In this document: positions 1-8,091 of the stretch, in pieces
Numbering within the stretch: the stretch's first letter is position 1
Layout of the letters: every line of letters begins with the position of its first letter
Assembly (NCBI RefSeq): GCF_001262495.1
Contig: NZ_LGYE01000002.1
Coordinates: forward strand, 238,368 to 302,367
Direction of reading: 5' to 3'
DNA: 64,000 bases
DNA from: Microbacterium sp. GCS4
Lineage (GTDB): Bacteria; Actinomycetota; Actinomycetes; Actinomycetales; Microbacteriaceae
Program-made: the position numbers and the translations under genes
Notes under the pieces: generated by a model
Databases searched by the model: none
What the model was told of the DNA's origin: nothing
What the model saw: only the letters and a program-made list of their open reading frames with translations

Positions 1-755
1 GCGCCGAACTCGAGTGCCATGGTCGAGGCGAAGATCGGGAAGTTCATGCCGAACGCGCCGATCAGGAACACGGTCACGAACACGACCCGCAGGTCGCTGC
101 GCCCCCACACGTACCGGAAGCCCGCGGCGAGACCTCCGCGGCTGCGGTTCTTGAGGCGGGGGGCGAGCTGTCCGGTGCGCAGCATCAGCAGTGCGACGAG
201 CATCGCGAGGAAGGTCGCGGCGTTCGCGATGAACACCCAGCCGGAGCCGATCGCGACGATGAGCAGGCCGCCGACTGCGGGCCCGATCATGCGGGCGAGG
301 TTGAAGGATGCCGAATTGAGGGCGACCGCGTTGGAGGTGTCGCCGACCGACACCATGTCCGACACGAACGCCTGGCGGGCCGGAGCGTCGAAGGCGTTGA
401 CCACGCCGAAGGCCGCCGCGAAGCCGAACATCATCGGCAGCGTCATGAGCCCGTTCAGCAGCAGCGTGCCGACGGCGATCGCGAGGATCAGCAGGGAGGT
501 CTGGGTCGCGAGCAGGATGCGGCGGCGCTCGAATCGGTCGGCGACCCATCCGGTGAGGCTCACGAGCACGAGCGGCGGACCGAACTGCAGCGCCATCGTC
601 ACGCCCATGGCGGCCGCGTCGTTGTCGGTGAGCTCGGTGAGGACGACCCAGTCCTGAGCGGTCGCCTGCATCCACCCGCCGACGTTCGAGACGAGCGCGC
701 CCGCGAACCAGATGCGGTAGTTGATGTTCGCGAACGACCGGAACATGGCGCTCAT
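1..755 (-). CDS. MFS transporter, 3' end cut off by the window edge
   Basis: Reading the minus strand from the ATG at 755 gives an open frame with no stop to base 1, about 251 residues of a major facilitator protein. The N-terminus begins MSAMFRSFANINYRIWF and shows alternating hydrophobic helices, a loop with DRFERRR after the second helix (the MFS loop 2-3 signature D-R-x-x-R-R), and a helix 4-5 region with NAFDAPARQAF and NLARMIGPAVGG. These are typical of the MFS_3/EntS-like exporter group, which moves siderophores or drugs out of the cell. The start overlaps the stop of the marR gene by 4 bp (ATGA), so the two are one operon. The substrate is unknown; control by the linked MarR protein suggests efflux of a toxic or aromatic compound (inference). 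Confidence 0.85.
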   Translation of the reverse strand, partial: MSAMFRSFANINYRIWFAGALVSNVGGWMQATAQDWVVLTELTDNDAAAMGVTMALQFGPPLVLVSLTGWVADRFERRRILLATQTSLLILAIAVGTLLLNGLMTLPMMFGFAAAFGVVNAFDAPARQAFVSDMVSVGDTSNAVALNSASFNLARMIGPAVGGLLIVAIGSGWVFIANAATFLAMLVALLMLRTGQLAPRLKNRSRGGLAAGFRYVWGRSDLRVVFVTVFLIGAFGMNFPIFASTMALEFG

Positions 756-1192
756 CGGTCGACCACCTTGCGTATCAGGGCACTCGCCTCGCGCAGGGTC
801 GCGAGCTCGTCGTCGGTGAAGTCGAGTTCGGCGAGCATGTCGGCGAGGAGGTCGTCGCGGCGCTGGATGGTCTCGGCCACGATCGCGGTGCCCGTCTCCG
901 TGATGTCGACGTGCACGCGCCTCCGGTCCTCGTCGTCGGGGATCCGGACCACGTAGCCCTGTTCCTCGAGGCCGTTGATCATGCTCGTCATGGAGGGCGC
1001 GGTGACGCGCTCGCGCTCGGCGAGAGCGCTGATCGTGCGACGGCCGTGCATGCGGAGAGTGGCGAGGACAGCGAGCTGCGCATCGCTCATGGCGTCGATC
1101 GCGCGGGCGCAGCGGAGGCGGCGCGCGAGCCGGAACACGGCCATGCGCAGGTCTGTCGCGGTGAGGTGGAGGGCTTCATCGGACGCAGACAT
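752..1192 (-). CDS. MarR-family transcriptional regulator
   Basis: A 146-residue protein of normal MarR length. A winged-helix DNA-binding region lies at about 50-100 (ISALAERERVTAPSMTSMIN as the helix-turn-helix, then the wing around IPDDEDRRRVHVDIT, with the conserved D-x-R-R-R type wing). The flanking helices would form the dimer interface. It is the first gene of a two-gene operon with the MFS exporter. The start ATG lies inside a perfect palindrome (1191-1213), a strong sign that the protein represses its own operon and is released by a small ligand. No good Shine-Dalgarno sequence precedes the ATG, and a TAGACT -10 box lies only 9 nt away, so the transcript is probably almost leaderless. 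Confidence 0.9.
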   Translation of the reverse strand: MSASDEALHLTATDLRMAVFRLARRLRCARAIDAMSDAQLAVLATLRMHGRRTISALAERERVTAPSMTSMINGLEEQGYVVRIPDDEDRRRVHVDITETGTAIVAETIQRRDDLLADMLAELDFTDDELATLREASALIRKVVDR

Positions 1193-1213
1193 TACTTAGA
1201 CAGTCTAAGTAAT
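1191..1213. promoter_or_regulatory. Perfect 11+1+11 palindrome over the marR start, probable MarR operator
   Basis: The arms ATTACTTAGAC and GTCTAAGTAAT flank a single central base with no mismatch. The site covers the start codon and, on the minus strand, a TAGACT -10-like box. MarR proteins bind palindromes of about this size. It is far more A/T-rich than its surroundings. The operator role is inferred from position and symmetry. Confidence 0.8.
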
Positions 1214-1340
1214 CCAGGCCGGAATCGATACCCGCGTCCGCGTGTCGTCTCCTGGATTCGTCTGAGAGGCCGAACGAGACCGCTGTCATCCGTCGAACTG
1301 AACGAACGACGTCGACACCCCCGGTGCCTAGAGTGAGGCC

Positions 1341-2753
1341 ATGCAGAGCCCTTCAGAGGTCCGTGACCACCTGCGATCCACCCTCGGATCTCGGGCGGAA
1401 GCGCGCGGAGTGCCCGGCGCGTCCGTCGCCGTCCTCGTCGACGGCGAGATCGTCGTGCACGCCGCAGGTCTCCTGAGCACCCGCACGCGTATCGAGGCGA
1501 CCACGGACGCCGTGTTCCAGATCGGCTCGATCACCAAGGGGTGGACGGCCACGCTCGTGATGCAGCTGGTCGACGAAGGTCTGGTCGACCTCGACGCCCC
1601 GCTCCGCTCGTACCTCCCGGAATTCGCGCTCGCGGACGAGAACGCGGCCGCCACGATCACCGTGCGCCAGCTCCTCAGCCACCGCTCCGGTTTCGAGGGC
1701 GACATCTTCACCGACACCGGACGCGGCGACGACGCCGTCGAGAAGTACGTGACGCTGCTCGCCGAGGCCCCGCAGATATTCGAGCCCGGCGCGCTGTTCT
1801 CGTACAGCAACGCCGGCTACGTGCTTCTCGGTCGACTCGTCGAGCGCCTGCGCGGCACCACCTGGGAGCAGGCGCTGCTGACGCATCTCGCGACGCCTCT
1901 GGACCTGCCCAGCGTCTCGCCCAGTCCCTACGAGGCCATCGTGCACCGCGTCGCCGTCGGACATCTGGATGCCCCGGACGGCGAACCGCAGCCCGCTCCC
2001 TTCTGGGCGATGGCGCGGTCGAACGAACCCGCGGGATCGATGCTGGCGATGACGGCCCGCGACCTCGCCGCCTTCGCCCACGCGCACCTTCGTGCGGCTG
2101 ACGGCTCGTCCGGGCCGGATGCCGAGAGCGCCATCGTGTCGTCCGGATCCGCGGCGACCATGCGCGCAGCCGCGGTGCGACTGCCTCGGCTGACCGGGAT
2201 GGGGGCGGCCTGGGGTCTCGGATGGGAGATCGATCGCGCCGAGGGCGTCGTGCTCTTCGGCCATGACGGCAACACGGTCGGTCAGTCGTCGTTCCTGCGG
2301 ATCGCCCCGGAGGCGGGTGTGGCCGTCGTACTGCTCACGAACGGCGGCGACGGCGCGGGCCTCTTCCACGACCTGGCCGACCCGCTCCTGCGCGAACTCA
2401 CCGGGGCGGGCCTGCCCGCGGCACCGCTTCCGTCGGCATCCGACTCCACCGCACCCGATCCCGCGGACGTCGACGTGGACGGCTTCCTCGGCGTCTACGC
2501 GAACTCGACCGTCGAGATGGAGGTGTCGCGGGACATGGAGGGGCGCCTGTGGCTCGAGCAGCGCCCGGCACCCGAGCTGAGCGCGCTCGGCGCCGAGCCC
2601 TCGACCGACGAACTCGTCCGCTTCGAGCAAGGATCGCTCATCGCCCGGGAGCCGAAGGACGGCCGGCACCTCGTGCTCGCCTTCCTCGCGCCGGGCGACG
2701 ACGGCCGCGCCTCGTACATCCATTTCGGCCGCGCCGTCCCGCGGTCCCGCTGA
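1341..2753 (+). CDS. Serine hydrolase, beta-lactamase/S12 family (EstB or D-aminopeptidase-like)
   Basis: A 470-residue cytoplasmic-looking protein (no signal peptide) of the PF00144 beta-lactamase/penicillin-binding-protein fold. The S-x-x-K motif is SITK at 63-66, the Y-x-N motif is YSN at 155-157, and FGHDGN lies where the third HxG/KTG-type motif belongs. A C-terminal accessory domain (about 375-470) follows. It is closely similar along its length to the C-terminal half of the 1121-residue fusion at 8092-11457, for example both have DxFTDTGRGDD. S12 members include D-aminopeptidases, DD-peptidases and esterases. The start fits a leaderless promoter (TAGAGT 6 nt upstream). It stands 70 bp ahead of the peptide transporter and probably belongs to the D-peptide cluster. 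Beta-lactamase activity is possible but unlikely without a secretion signal. Confidence 0.88.
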   Translation: MQSPSEVRDHLRSTLGSRAEARGVPGASVAVLVDGEIVVHAAGLLSTRTRIEATTDAVFQIGSITKGWTATLVMQLVDEGLVDLDAPLRSYLPEFALADENAAATITVRQLLSHRSGFEGDIFTDTGRGDDAVEKYVTLLAEAPQIFEPGALFSYSNAGYVLLGRLVERLRGTTWEQALLTHLATPLDLPSVSPSPYEAIVHRVAVGHLDAPDGEPQPAPFWAMARSNEPAGSMLAMTARDLAAFAHAHLRAADGSSGPDAESAIVSSGSAATMRAAAVRLPRLTGMGAAWGLGWEIDRAEGVVLFGHDGNTVGQSSFLRIAPEAGVAVVLLTNGGDGAGLFHDLADPLLRELTGAGLPAAPLPSASDSTAPDPADVDVDGFLGVYANSTVEMEVSRDMEGRLWLEQRPAPELSALGAEPSTDELVRFEQGSLIAREPKDGRHLVLAFLAPGDDGRASYIHFGRAVPRSR

Positions 2754-2823
2754 CCATCCGATCCCCTCGTCGCCACGCGGCGTGCACCCCGAGAAGCACG
2801 AACCCACTGCCTGGAGGAACGTC

Positions 2824-4401
2824 ATGACACCGAATCGCACCGCCGTCACCGTCGTGGTCGGCGTGACCGCTCTCGCCACCGTGCTCACCGGGTGCGGGAC
2901 CGACGGAGGTGGAGGAGAGCCGGTGAAGGGCGGCACCTTCACCGAGATCCTCGGCTCCGACCCCGGCAGTCTCGACCCGCAGCTGTCGGCGGGCAGCGCG
3001 CTGTTCGACATCAGCAAGCTCGCGTACGACACCCTCGTCAGTGTCGACTCCGACGGTGAGGTGCGCAGCCAGCTCGCCACCGAGTGGGAGGTCGACGGCA
3101 CCACAGCGACCCTGAAGATCCAGGACGGCATCACCTGCGGTGACGGCACGCCGTTCACCGCGCAGAGCGCCGCCGACAACCTGAACTGGATCTCCGATCC
3201 CGCGAACCAGAGCGGCTTCCTCGGGGCCTTCCTCCCGGTCGGCGTGTCCAGCGCGGCCGATGGCGACACCGTCACCATGACACTGTCGAGCCCCGCGCCG
3301 TTCCTCCTGCTCGGTCTCTCGGGGCTCCCCATGGTGTGCGACACCTCGCTGAACGACCGCGACGGGCTCGCGGCAGGCACGGACGGCACCGGGCCGTACG
3401 TCCTCACCGAGGCCGTGCCCAACGACCACTACACGTACGAGCTGCGCGAGGACTACGCTTGGGGCCCCGGCGGGGCCACGGTCGACGAGGAGGGCATCCC
3501 CGCGAAGGTGAACGTCCGCGTCGTCTCCGACGGTACGACCGCGGCGAACCTCCTGCTCTCGGGCGAGGCCAACGCCGCGCAGCTCACCGGCCCCGACGCC
3601 GACCGGGCGATCGGCGCCGGGCTCTTCCAGCGTGAAGGCACTGCAATCGCCGGCGAGCAGTGGTACAACCACGCGGAGGGGCACCCGACGAGCGACCCCG
3701 CCGTGCGCATGGCGCTCACCCAGGCGGTCGACCTCGACGAGCTCGCGAACGTGATGACCGCGGGCAAGGGGGGACCTGCCACGGCCCTCGCGGTCGTCGA
3801 GCCGACCGTGTGCACGTACGACGCGATCGCCGAGTCGCGCCCGGCCTTCGACGTCGACGCCGCCAATGCGACGCTCGACGAGGCCGGGTGGGTGCGCGGC
3901 TCCGACGGCGTGCGCGTCAAGGACGGCCAGCGACTGAGCCTGACGTTCCTGTACGAGAACAGTCTGGGCGCCGCCGCCGCAGCCGCCGCCGAGCTCGCGC
4001 TCTCGGCCTGGAAGGACATCGGCGCGGAGGTCGACGGGAAGCAGCAGGACGAGACCGCGCTGCTGGAGGCGACCTTCAGCACCGGGGCGTGGGACGTCGC
4101 ATGGCTGACGCTCAGCGTCAACAGCCCCGACCAGGCCATCGGCTTCGTGAGCGGCACCGTGCCGCCCGAGGGGTCGAACTTCTCGGCCATCGAGAACGCG
4201 GAGTACACGGATGCCGTCGCTCGGGCGTCCGAGATGAACGGCAGCGAGGGCTGCGACGTGTGGCAGGAGGCGGAGAGCGCCCTGTTCGCGGCTGCCGACA
4301 TCGTGCCCTTCGCGAACGCGACGATCTACATGTTCGGCAACGGCGCCGAGTTCGACTGGACGGGCGTGATCGAGCCGACGAGCATCCGCCTGGTCGGCTG
4401 A
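2824..4401 (+). CDS. Peptide ABC transporter substrate-binding lipoprotein (SBP_bac_5)
   Basis: A 525-residue extracytoplasmic binding protein of the oligopeptide/nickel family (PF00496). The N-terminus is a lipoprotein signal: hydrophobic stretch, then LTGC as lipobox, then a Gly-rich linker. The family pattern is clear: GGTFTEILGSDPGSLDPQ near the mature N-terminus, KLAYDTLV, LATEWEV, and AVRMALTQAVDLDEL in the middle. The start is fixed by GGAGGAA 6-7 nt before ATG 2824. It captures peptides outside the membrane and passes them to the permeases encoded by the next genes (40 bp gap). The neighbouring racemase pathway suggests the ligands contain D-residues, which is inference. Confidence 0.93.
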   Translation: MTPNRTAVTVVVGVTALATVLTGCGTDGGGGEPVKGGTFTEILGSDPGSLDPQLSAGSALFDISKLAYDTLVSVDSDGEVRSQLATEWEVDGTTATLKIQDGITCGDGTPFTAQSAADNLNWISDPANQSGFLGAFLPVGVSSAADGDTVTMTLSSPAPFLLLGLSGLPMVCDTSLNDRDGLAAGTDGTGPYVLTEAVPNDHYTYELREDYAWGPGGATVDEEGIPAKVNVRVVSDGTTAANLLLSGEANAAQLTGPDADRAIGAGLFQREGTAIAGEQWYNHAEGHPTSDPAVRMALTQAVDLDELANVMTAGKGGPATALAVVEPTVCTYDAIAESRPAFDVDAANATLDEAGWVRGSDGVRVKDGQRLSLTFLYENSLGAAAAAAAELALSAWKDIGAEVDGKQQDETALLEATFSTGAWDVAWLTLSVNSPDQAIGFVSGTVPPEGSNFSAIENAEYTDAVARASEMNGSEGCDVWQEAESALFAAADIVPFANATIYMFGNGAEFDWTGVIEPTSIRLVG

Positions 4402-4441
4402 GAGTCCCCGCCGCCCCCGACGCTCGGATCGAATCGACGAC

Positions 4442-5437
4442 ATGACGACATTGACCACCCGCCTCGCCGAAGACGACGCGCGCGTCGGCGACCACCGCTG
4501 GCTGAGGTTCGCCCTGCGCCGCACCGGTCGGCTGCTCGTCTCGCTGTGGATCCTCATCACGGCATCCTTCCTGATGATCCACCTCGTTCCCGGTGATCCG
4601 ATCCGGGCGGCGCTCGGGCCGACGGCACCGGCCGCGGTCGTCGAGGCGAGGCGGGAGTCGCTGGGGCTGAACGACCCGATCTGGCAGCAGTACCTCGACT
4701 ACCTCCGGGGGGTGTTCAGCGGCGACCTGGGGGTGTCGATCGGGTCGCAGCTGCCCGTCGCGGACACGATCGCGCAGCGGCTGCCGGCCACGCTGACGCT
4801 CGCGCTGCTGGCCTTCGTGCTCGCGGTGCTGATCGCCATCCCGCTGGGCATGGCCGTCGCCGCGGCGACGCAGCGCGGCAGGGCGCGGGGGCTCGAGGTG
4901 GGCTTCAGCTCGACGAGCGTCGTGATCGGGTCGATCCCCGACTTCCTCCTGGCCGTGGCCCTCGTGGCGGTGTTCGGCGTCCAGCTCGGATGGTTGCCGG
5001 TCGCCGGGCGGGAGGGGCCGCTGTCCTACATCCTCCCGGTGCTCGCGCTCGCGCTCGGGCCGGCGGCGATCCTCGCCCGCATCCTCCGCATCGAGGCGCT
5101 CTCGGTGCTCGACGCCGACTTCGTGCGCACCGCGCACGCCAAGCGGCTGCGGGGTCCGCGCATCACCCTGCGGCACGTGCTGCCGAACGCCGTGACGGCC
5201 ACGCTCACTCTCGGCGGACTGCTGCTGAGCGGGCTCGTCGCGGGCACCGTGCTCGTCGAGACCGTGTTCGCGTGGCCGGGGCTCGGCAGCACGATCGTCA
5301 GTTCGATCCAGGCCAAGGACTATCCGCTCGTGCAGGGCACCGTGCTCGTCTACGGCGTGGGCGTGCTGCTCGTGAACACCCTCGTCGACGCCGCGCTCGC
5401 GGTGCTCGACCCCCAGTCGACGGCGGCCGACGCATGA
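4442..5437 (+). CDS. Peptide ABC transporter permease, DppB/OppB type
   Basis: A 331-residue inner-membrane protein of the BPD_transp_1 family. It has the DppB N-terminal signature FLMIHLVPGDPIRAALG near residues 40-56, a first helix, and then the five-helix permease core. The EAA loop for ATPase contact is seen at EALSVLDADFVRTAHAKRLR about two thirds along. Members of this subfamily pair with a DppC partner, which is the next gene. The stop overlaps the next ATG by 4 bp (ATGA), so translation is coupled. The ATG follows the binding-protein stop by 40 bp with no visible terminator. Confidence 0.92.
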   Translation: MTTLTTRLAEDDARVGDHRWLRFALRRTGRLLVSLWILITASFLMIHLVPGDPIRAALGPTAPAAVVEARRESLGLNDPIWQQYLDYLRGVFSGDLGVSIGSQLPVADTIAQRLPATLTLALLAFVLAVLIAIPLGMAVAAATQRGRARGLEVGFSSTSVVIGSIPDFLLAVALVAVFGVQLGWLPVAGREGPLSYILPVLALALGPAAILARILRIEALSVLDADFVRTAHAKRLRGPRITLRHVLPNAVTATLTLGGLLLSGLVAGTVLVETVFAWPGLGSTIVSSIQAKDYPLVQGTVLVYGVGVLLVNTLVDAALAVLDPQSTAADA

Positions 5438-7299
5438 GGCGCGCGCTCGCGACGATGGTGCGCACGCCGCTCGGTGCGACGGCGCTGGCGCTGCTCGCGA
5501 TCGTCGTGCTCACAGCGATCGTCGCCCCGATGATCTGGGGCGAGCAGGCCGACGTGACCGACACCGGCGACCTGCTCGCCGGTCCGTCCGCCGAGCATCT
5601 GATCGGCACCGACAACCTCGGCAGGGACCTGCTGCTGCGGACGATCGTCGCCACACGTCTGTCGATCGTGCTCGCGCTGCTCGCGACCCTCGTCGCGGTG
5701 GTCGCCGGTCTCATCCTCGGCGTCGCCCCGCTGCTGCTCGGGCCGGTGCTCGGTCGGGCGATGACGTGGTTCACGGGCATCGCGGTCGCGTTCCCCGGTC
5801 TGCTGCTGGCACTGTTCTTCGCCGCGATCTTCGGCAGCACCGCCACCGCCGCGGTCTTCGCGCTCGGCCTCGCGGGAGCGCCGTCCTTCGCCCGTCTGTG
5901 CCAGAACCTCATCGCCGGCATCGAGGCCCGCGACTTCGTGGCAGCTGCCCGGGTGGGCGGGATCGGGCGCGTGCGGGTGCTGTTCCGCCACATCCTGCCG
6001 AACATCGGCGAACCCCTCATCGTGAACACGACCATCGGCGCGGGCGGCACGCTGCTCGCCTTCGCCGGCCTGTCGTTCCTCGGCCTCGGCGTGCAGCCGC
6101 CCGAGTACGACTGGGGCCGTCTGATGATGGACGGTCTGCGCGGCATCTACGCCAACCCCCTCGCCGCTCTCGCGCCGGGCCTCGCGGTCGTGATCGCCGG
6201 ACTCGCCTTCAACCTGACGGGCGAATCGGCCGCACGCAGCCTGGGTCTCGCGGATGACGTGCTGCTGCGCACCGCGATCCGCCCCCGCCGCTCCCGCCGG
6301 ACGTCGGGCGCACGCGCGGCCGCGCCGATCGCCCCGACGGCGCCGGAGGACGGCGCCGTGCTGGAGGTCGAGGATCTGCGGGTCGACTTCGAGAGCGCCG
6401 ACGGCACCGTGGTGCACGCCGTGCGCGGGATCGACTTCGAGGTGGGAGCGGGCGAGATCGTCGGGATCGTCGGCGAGTCCGGCTCGGGCAAGTCGATGAC
6501 CGCGCTCGCGGTGGCGCGGCTCGTGAACCCGCCGGGCCGCGTGACGGCATCCGCTCTGCGCTTCCTCGGCGTCGACCTGGTGTCGGCCGAGCGGCCGGCG
6601 CTGCGCCGCCTGCTCGGCACCTCGATGGCGATGGTGTTCCAAGACCCGATGTCATCGTTCAACCCGACCATGCGCATGGGGGCGCAGCTGGCCGAGGTCG
6701 CCACCGAGCATGCCGGCCTGAGCCGGCGCGAGGCGCTCGTCCGGGCAGCCGACCGGCTCGCAGCCGTGCGCATCAGCGCGCCGCAGCGCCGCGTGCGGCA
6801 GTACCCGTACGAGTTCTCGGGCGGGATGCGTCAGCGCGCCATGATCGGCATGGGTCTCATGGTGACGCCGCGCCTGATCATCGCCGACGAGCCCACGACG
6901 GCCCTCGACGTGACGGTGCAGAGCCAGGTCCTCGACCTGCTGCGGGCGATCCGCGACGAGGACGGCGCGTCGATCCTCTTCATCAGCCACGACATCTCCG
7001 TGGTCGCCGAACTCTGCGATCGCGTGCTCGTGATGCGCTCCGGCGAGATCGTCGAGTCGCTCCCGGCGACCGACCTGTCGTCGGCACGGCATCCGTACAC
7101 GCGGGCGCTGCTCGCCGCCGTCCCGCACATGGCGACAGATCTCGACCGCCCGCTCGCGACTCTCGCGACGCTGGCCGAGGAGGAGGGCCGCACGACGGCT
7201 GCGGAGGGCCCTGTCGGCGCCGAGCGTGCGTCGGGTGCCGAGGAGGCCGCCGTCCCGCCCGACGCGGGGTCCGACCACGAGGAGGTGGGCAGCCGATGA
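5434..7299 (+). CDS. Fused peptide ABC transporter permease (DppC) and ATPase (DppD)
   Basis: One 621-residue frame carries two parts that are normally separate proteins. Residues 1-275 are a DppC permease: N-terminal helix, the periplasmic HLIGTDNLGRD motif, an EAA loop around EARDFVAAARVGG, and FLGLGVQPPEYDWG near the end. A short Arg/Ala-rich linker (about 280-305) leads to an ABC ATPase with Walker A GESGSGKS, Q-loop VFQDPMSSFNP, signature FSGGMRQR, Walker B LIIADEPT and switch His in ISHDIS, then the oligopeptide-type C-terminal tail HPYTRALLAAVP. All catalytic residues are intact. The reading frame is uninterrupted across the junction. It overlaps both neighbours by 4 bp and would assemble with DppB and the second ATPase. 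Confidence 0.9.
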   Translation: MRRALATMVRTPLGATALALLAIVVLTAIVAPMIWGEQADVTDTGDLLAGPSAEHLIGTDNLGRDLLLRTIVATRLSIVLALLATLVAVVAGLILGVAPLLLGPVLGRAMTWFTGIAVAFPGLLLALFFAAIFGSTATAAVFALGLAGAPSFARLCQNLIAGIEARDFVAAARVGGIGRVRVLFRHILPNIGEPLIVNTTIGAGGTLLAFAGLSFLGLGVQPPEYDWGRLMMDGLRGIYANPLAALAPGLAVVIAGLAFNLTGESAARSLGLADDVLLRTAIRPRRSRRTSGARAAAPIAPTAPEDGAVLEVEDLRVDFESADGTVVHAVRGIDFEVGAGEIVGIVGESGSGKSMTALAVARLVNPPGRVTASALRFLGVDLVSAERPALRRLLGTSMAMVFQDPMSSFNPTMRMGAQLAEVATEHAGLSRREALVRAADRLAAVRISAPQRRVRQYPYEFSGGMRQRAMIGMGLMVTPRLIIADEPTTALDVTVQSQVLDLLRAIRDEDGASILFISHDISVVAELCDRVLVMRSGEIVESLPATDLSSARHPYTRALLAAVPHMATDLDRPLATLATLAEEEGRTTAAEGPVGAERASGAEEAAVPPDAGSDHEEVGSR

Positions 7300-8045
7300 G
7301 CGAGCTCGTCTTCGACGACGTCTCGGTGCGCTACGGCGTCGGCCGCGGCGCCATGACCGCGGTGGATCGCGTCTCGCTCACCGTCCCCGACGGAGGCGTC
7401 ACCGGTGTCGTCGGCGAGTCCGGATCGGGCAAGTCCACGCTCGCCAGGGCCGCAGTCGGACTCGTGCCGCTGCACGGCGGACGGATCCTGCTCGACGGCG
7501 CCCCCATCCCACGCCGCGGGCCGCGTCCGCTGCAGATGGTGTTCCAGGACCCGTACTCCTCCCTCGACCCGCGGATGCCGGTCGGGGCGAGCATCGCCGA
7601 GATGATGCCGTCCGGCATGACCAGACGGGAGCGGGCCGCCGAGGCCGCGCGACTGCTCGAGCTCGTGCAGCTCGATCCCGACAAGGCCGACGCGCGTCCC
7701 TCGCGGTTCTCGGGCGGTCAGCGGCAGCGCATCGCGATCGCCCGCGCCCTCGCCGGCCGGCCCCGTGTGCTCATCGCCGACGAGATCACCTCGGCGCTCG
7801 ACGTGCTCATCCAGGGCGCGATCCTCAACCTGCTCCGGGAGCTACAGGACGAGCTCGGGTTCTCGATGCTCTTCATCTCGCACAACCTCGCGGTCGTGCG
7901 GTACGTCGCCTCGCACATGGCCGTCATGCGCGACGGCCGCGTGGTGGAGCAGGGGCCGACGGCCGCCGTGCTCGACGATCCGCACGACGAGTACACGCGG
8001 CAGCTGCTCGCCGCGATCCCCCGACCGATCCAGTACACCCCCTGA
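7296..8045 (+). CDS. Peptide ABC transporter ATP-binding protein, DppF type
   Basis: A 249-residue ABC ATPase: Walker A GESGSGKS, Q-loop VFQDPYSSLDPRM (typical of DppF/OppF), signature FSGGQRQR, Walker B VLIADEITSALD and switch His ISHNLA. It lacks most of the extended C-terminal oligopeptide tail, ending shortly after EYTRQLLAAIPRP. It is the second nucleotide-binding subunit; the first is fused to the permease. The ATG overlaps the preceding stop (ATGA). ATP hydrolysis by the two domains powers peptide import. Confidence 0.93.
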   Translation: MSELVFDDVSVRYGVGRGAMTAVDRVSLTVPDGGVTGVVGESGSGKSTLARAAVGLVPLHGGRILLDGAPIPRRGPRPLQMVFQDPYSSLDPRMPVGASIAEMMPSGMTRRERAAEAARLLELVQLDPDKADARPSRFSGGQRQRIAIARALAGRPRVLIADEITSALDVLIQGAILNLLRELQDELGFSMLFISHNLAVVRYVASHMAVMRDGRVVEQGPTAAVLDDPHDEYTRQLLAAIPRPIQYTP

Positions 8046-8091
8046 ACCGTCCCGACCCGGCGCCACGAACGCCGCAACCGAAGGAGTCACC

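Noticed and set aside
1353..3422. 689-residue minus-strand open frame across the S12 hydrolase and binding-protein genes
   Set aside because: It is antisense to two clear genes, Arg/Gly/Val-rich, and matches no family. Long antisense frames are normal in GC-rich DNA.
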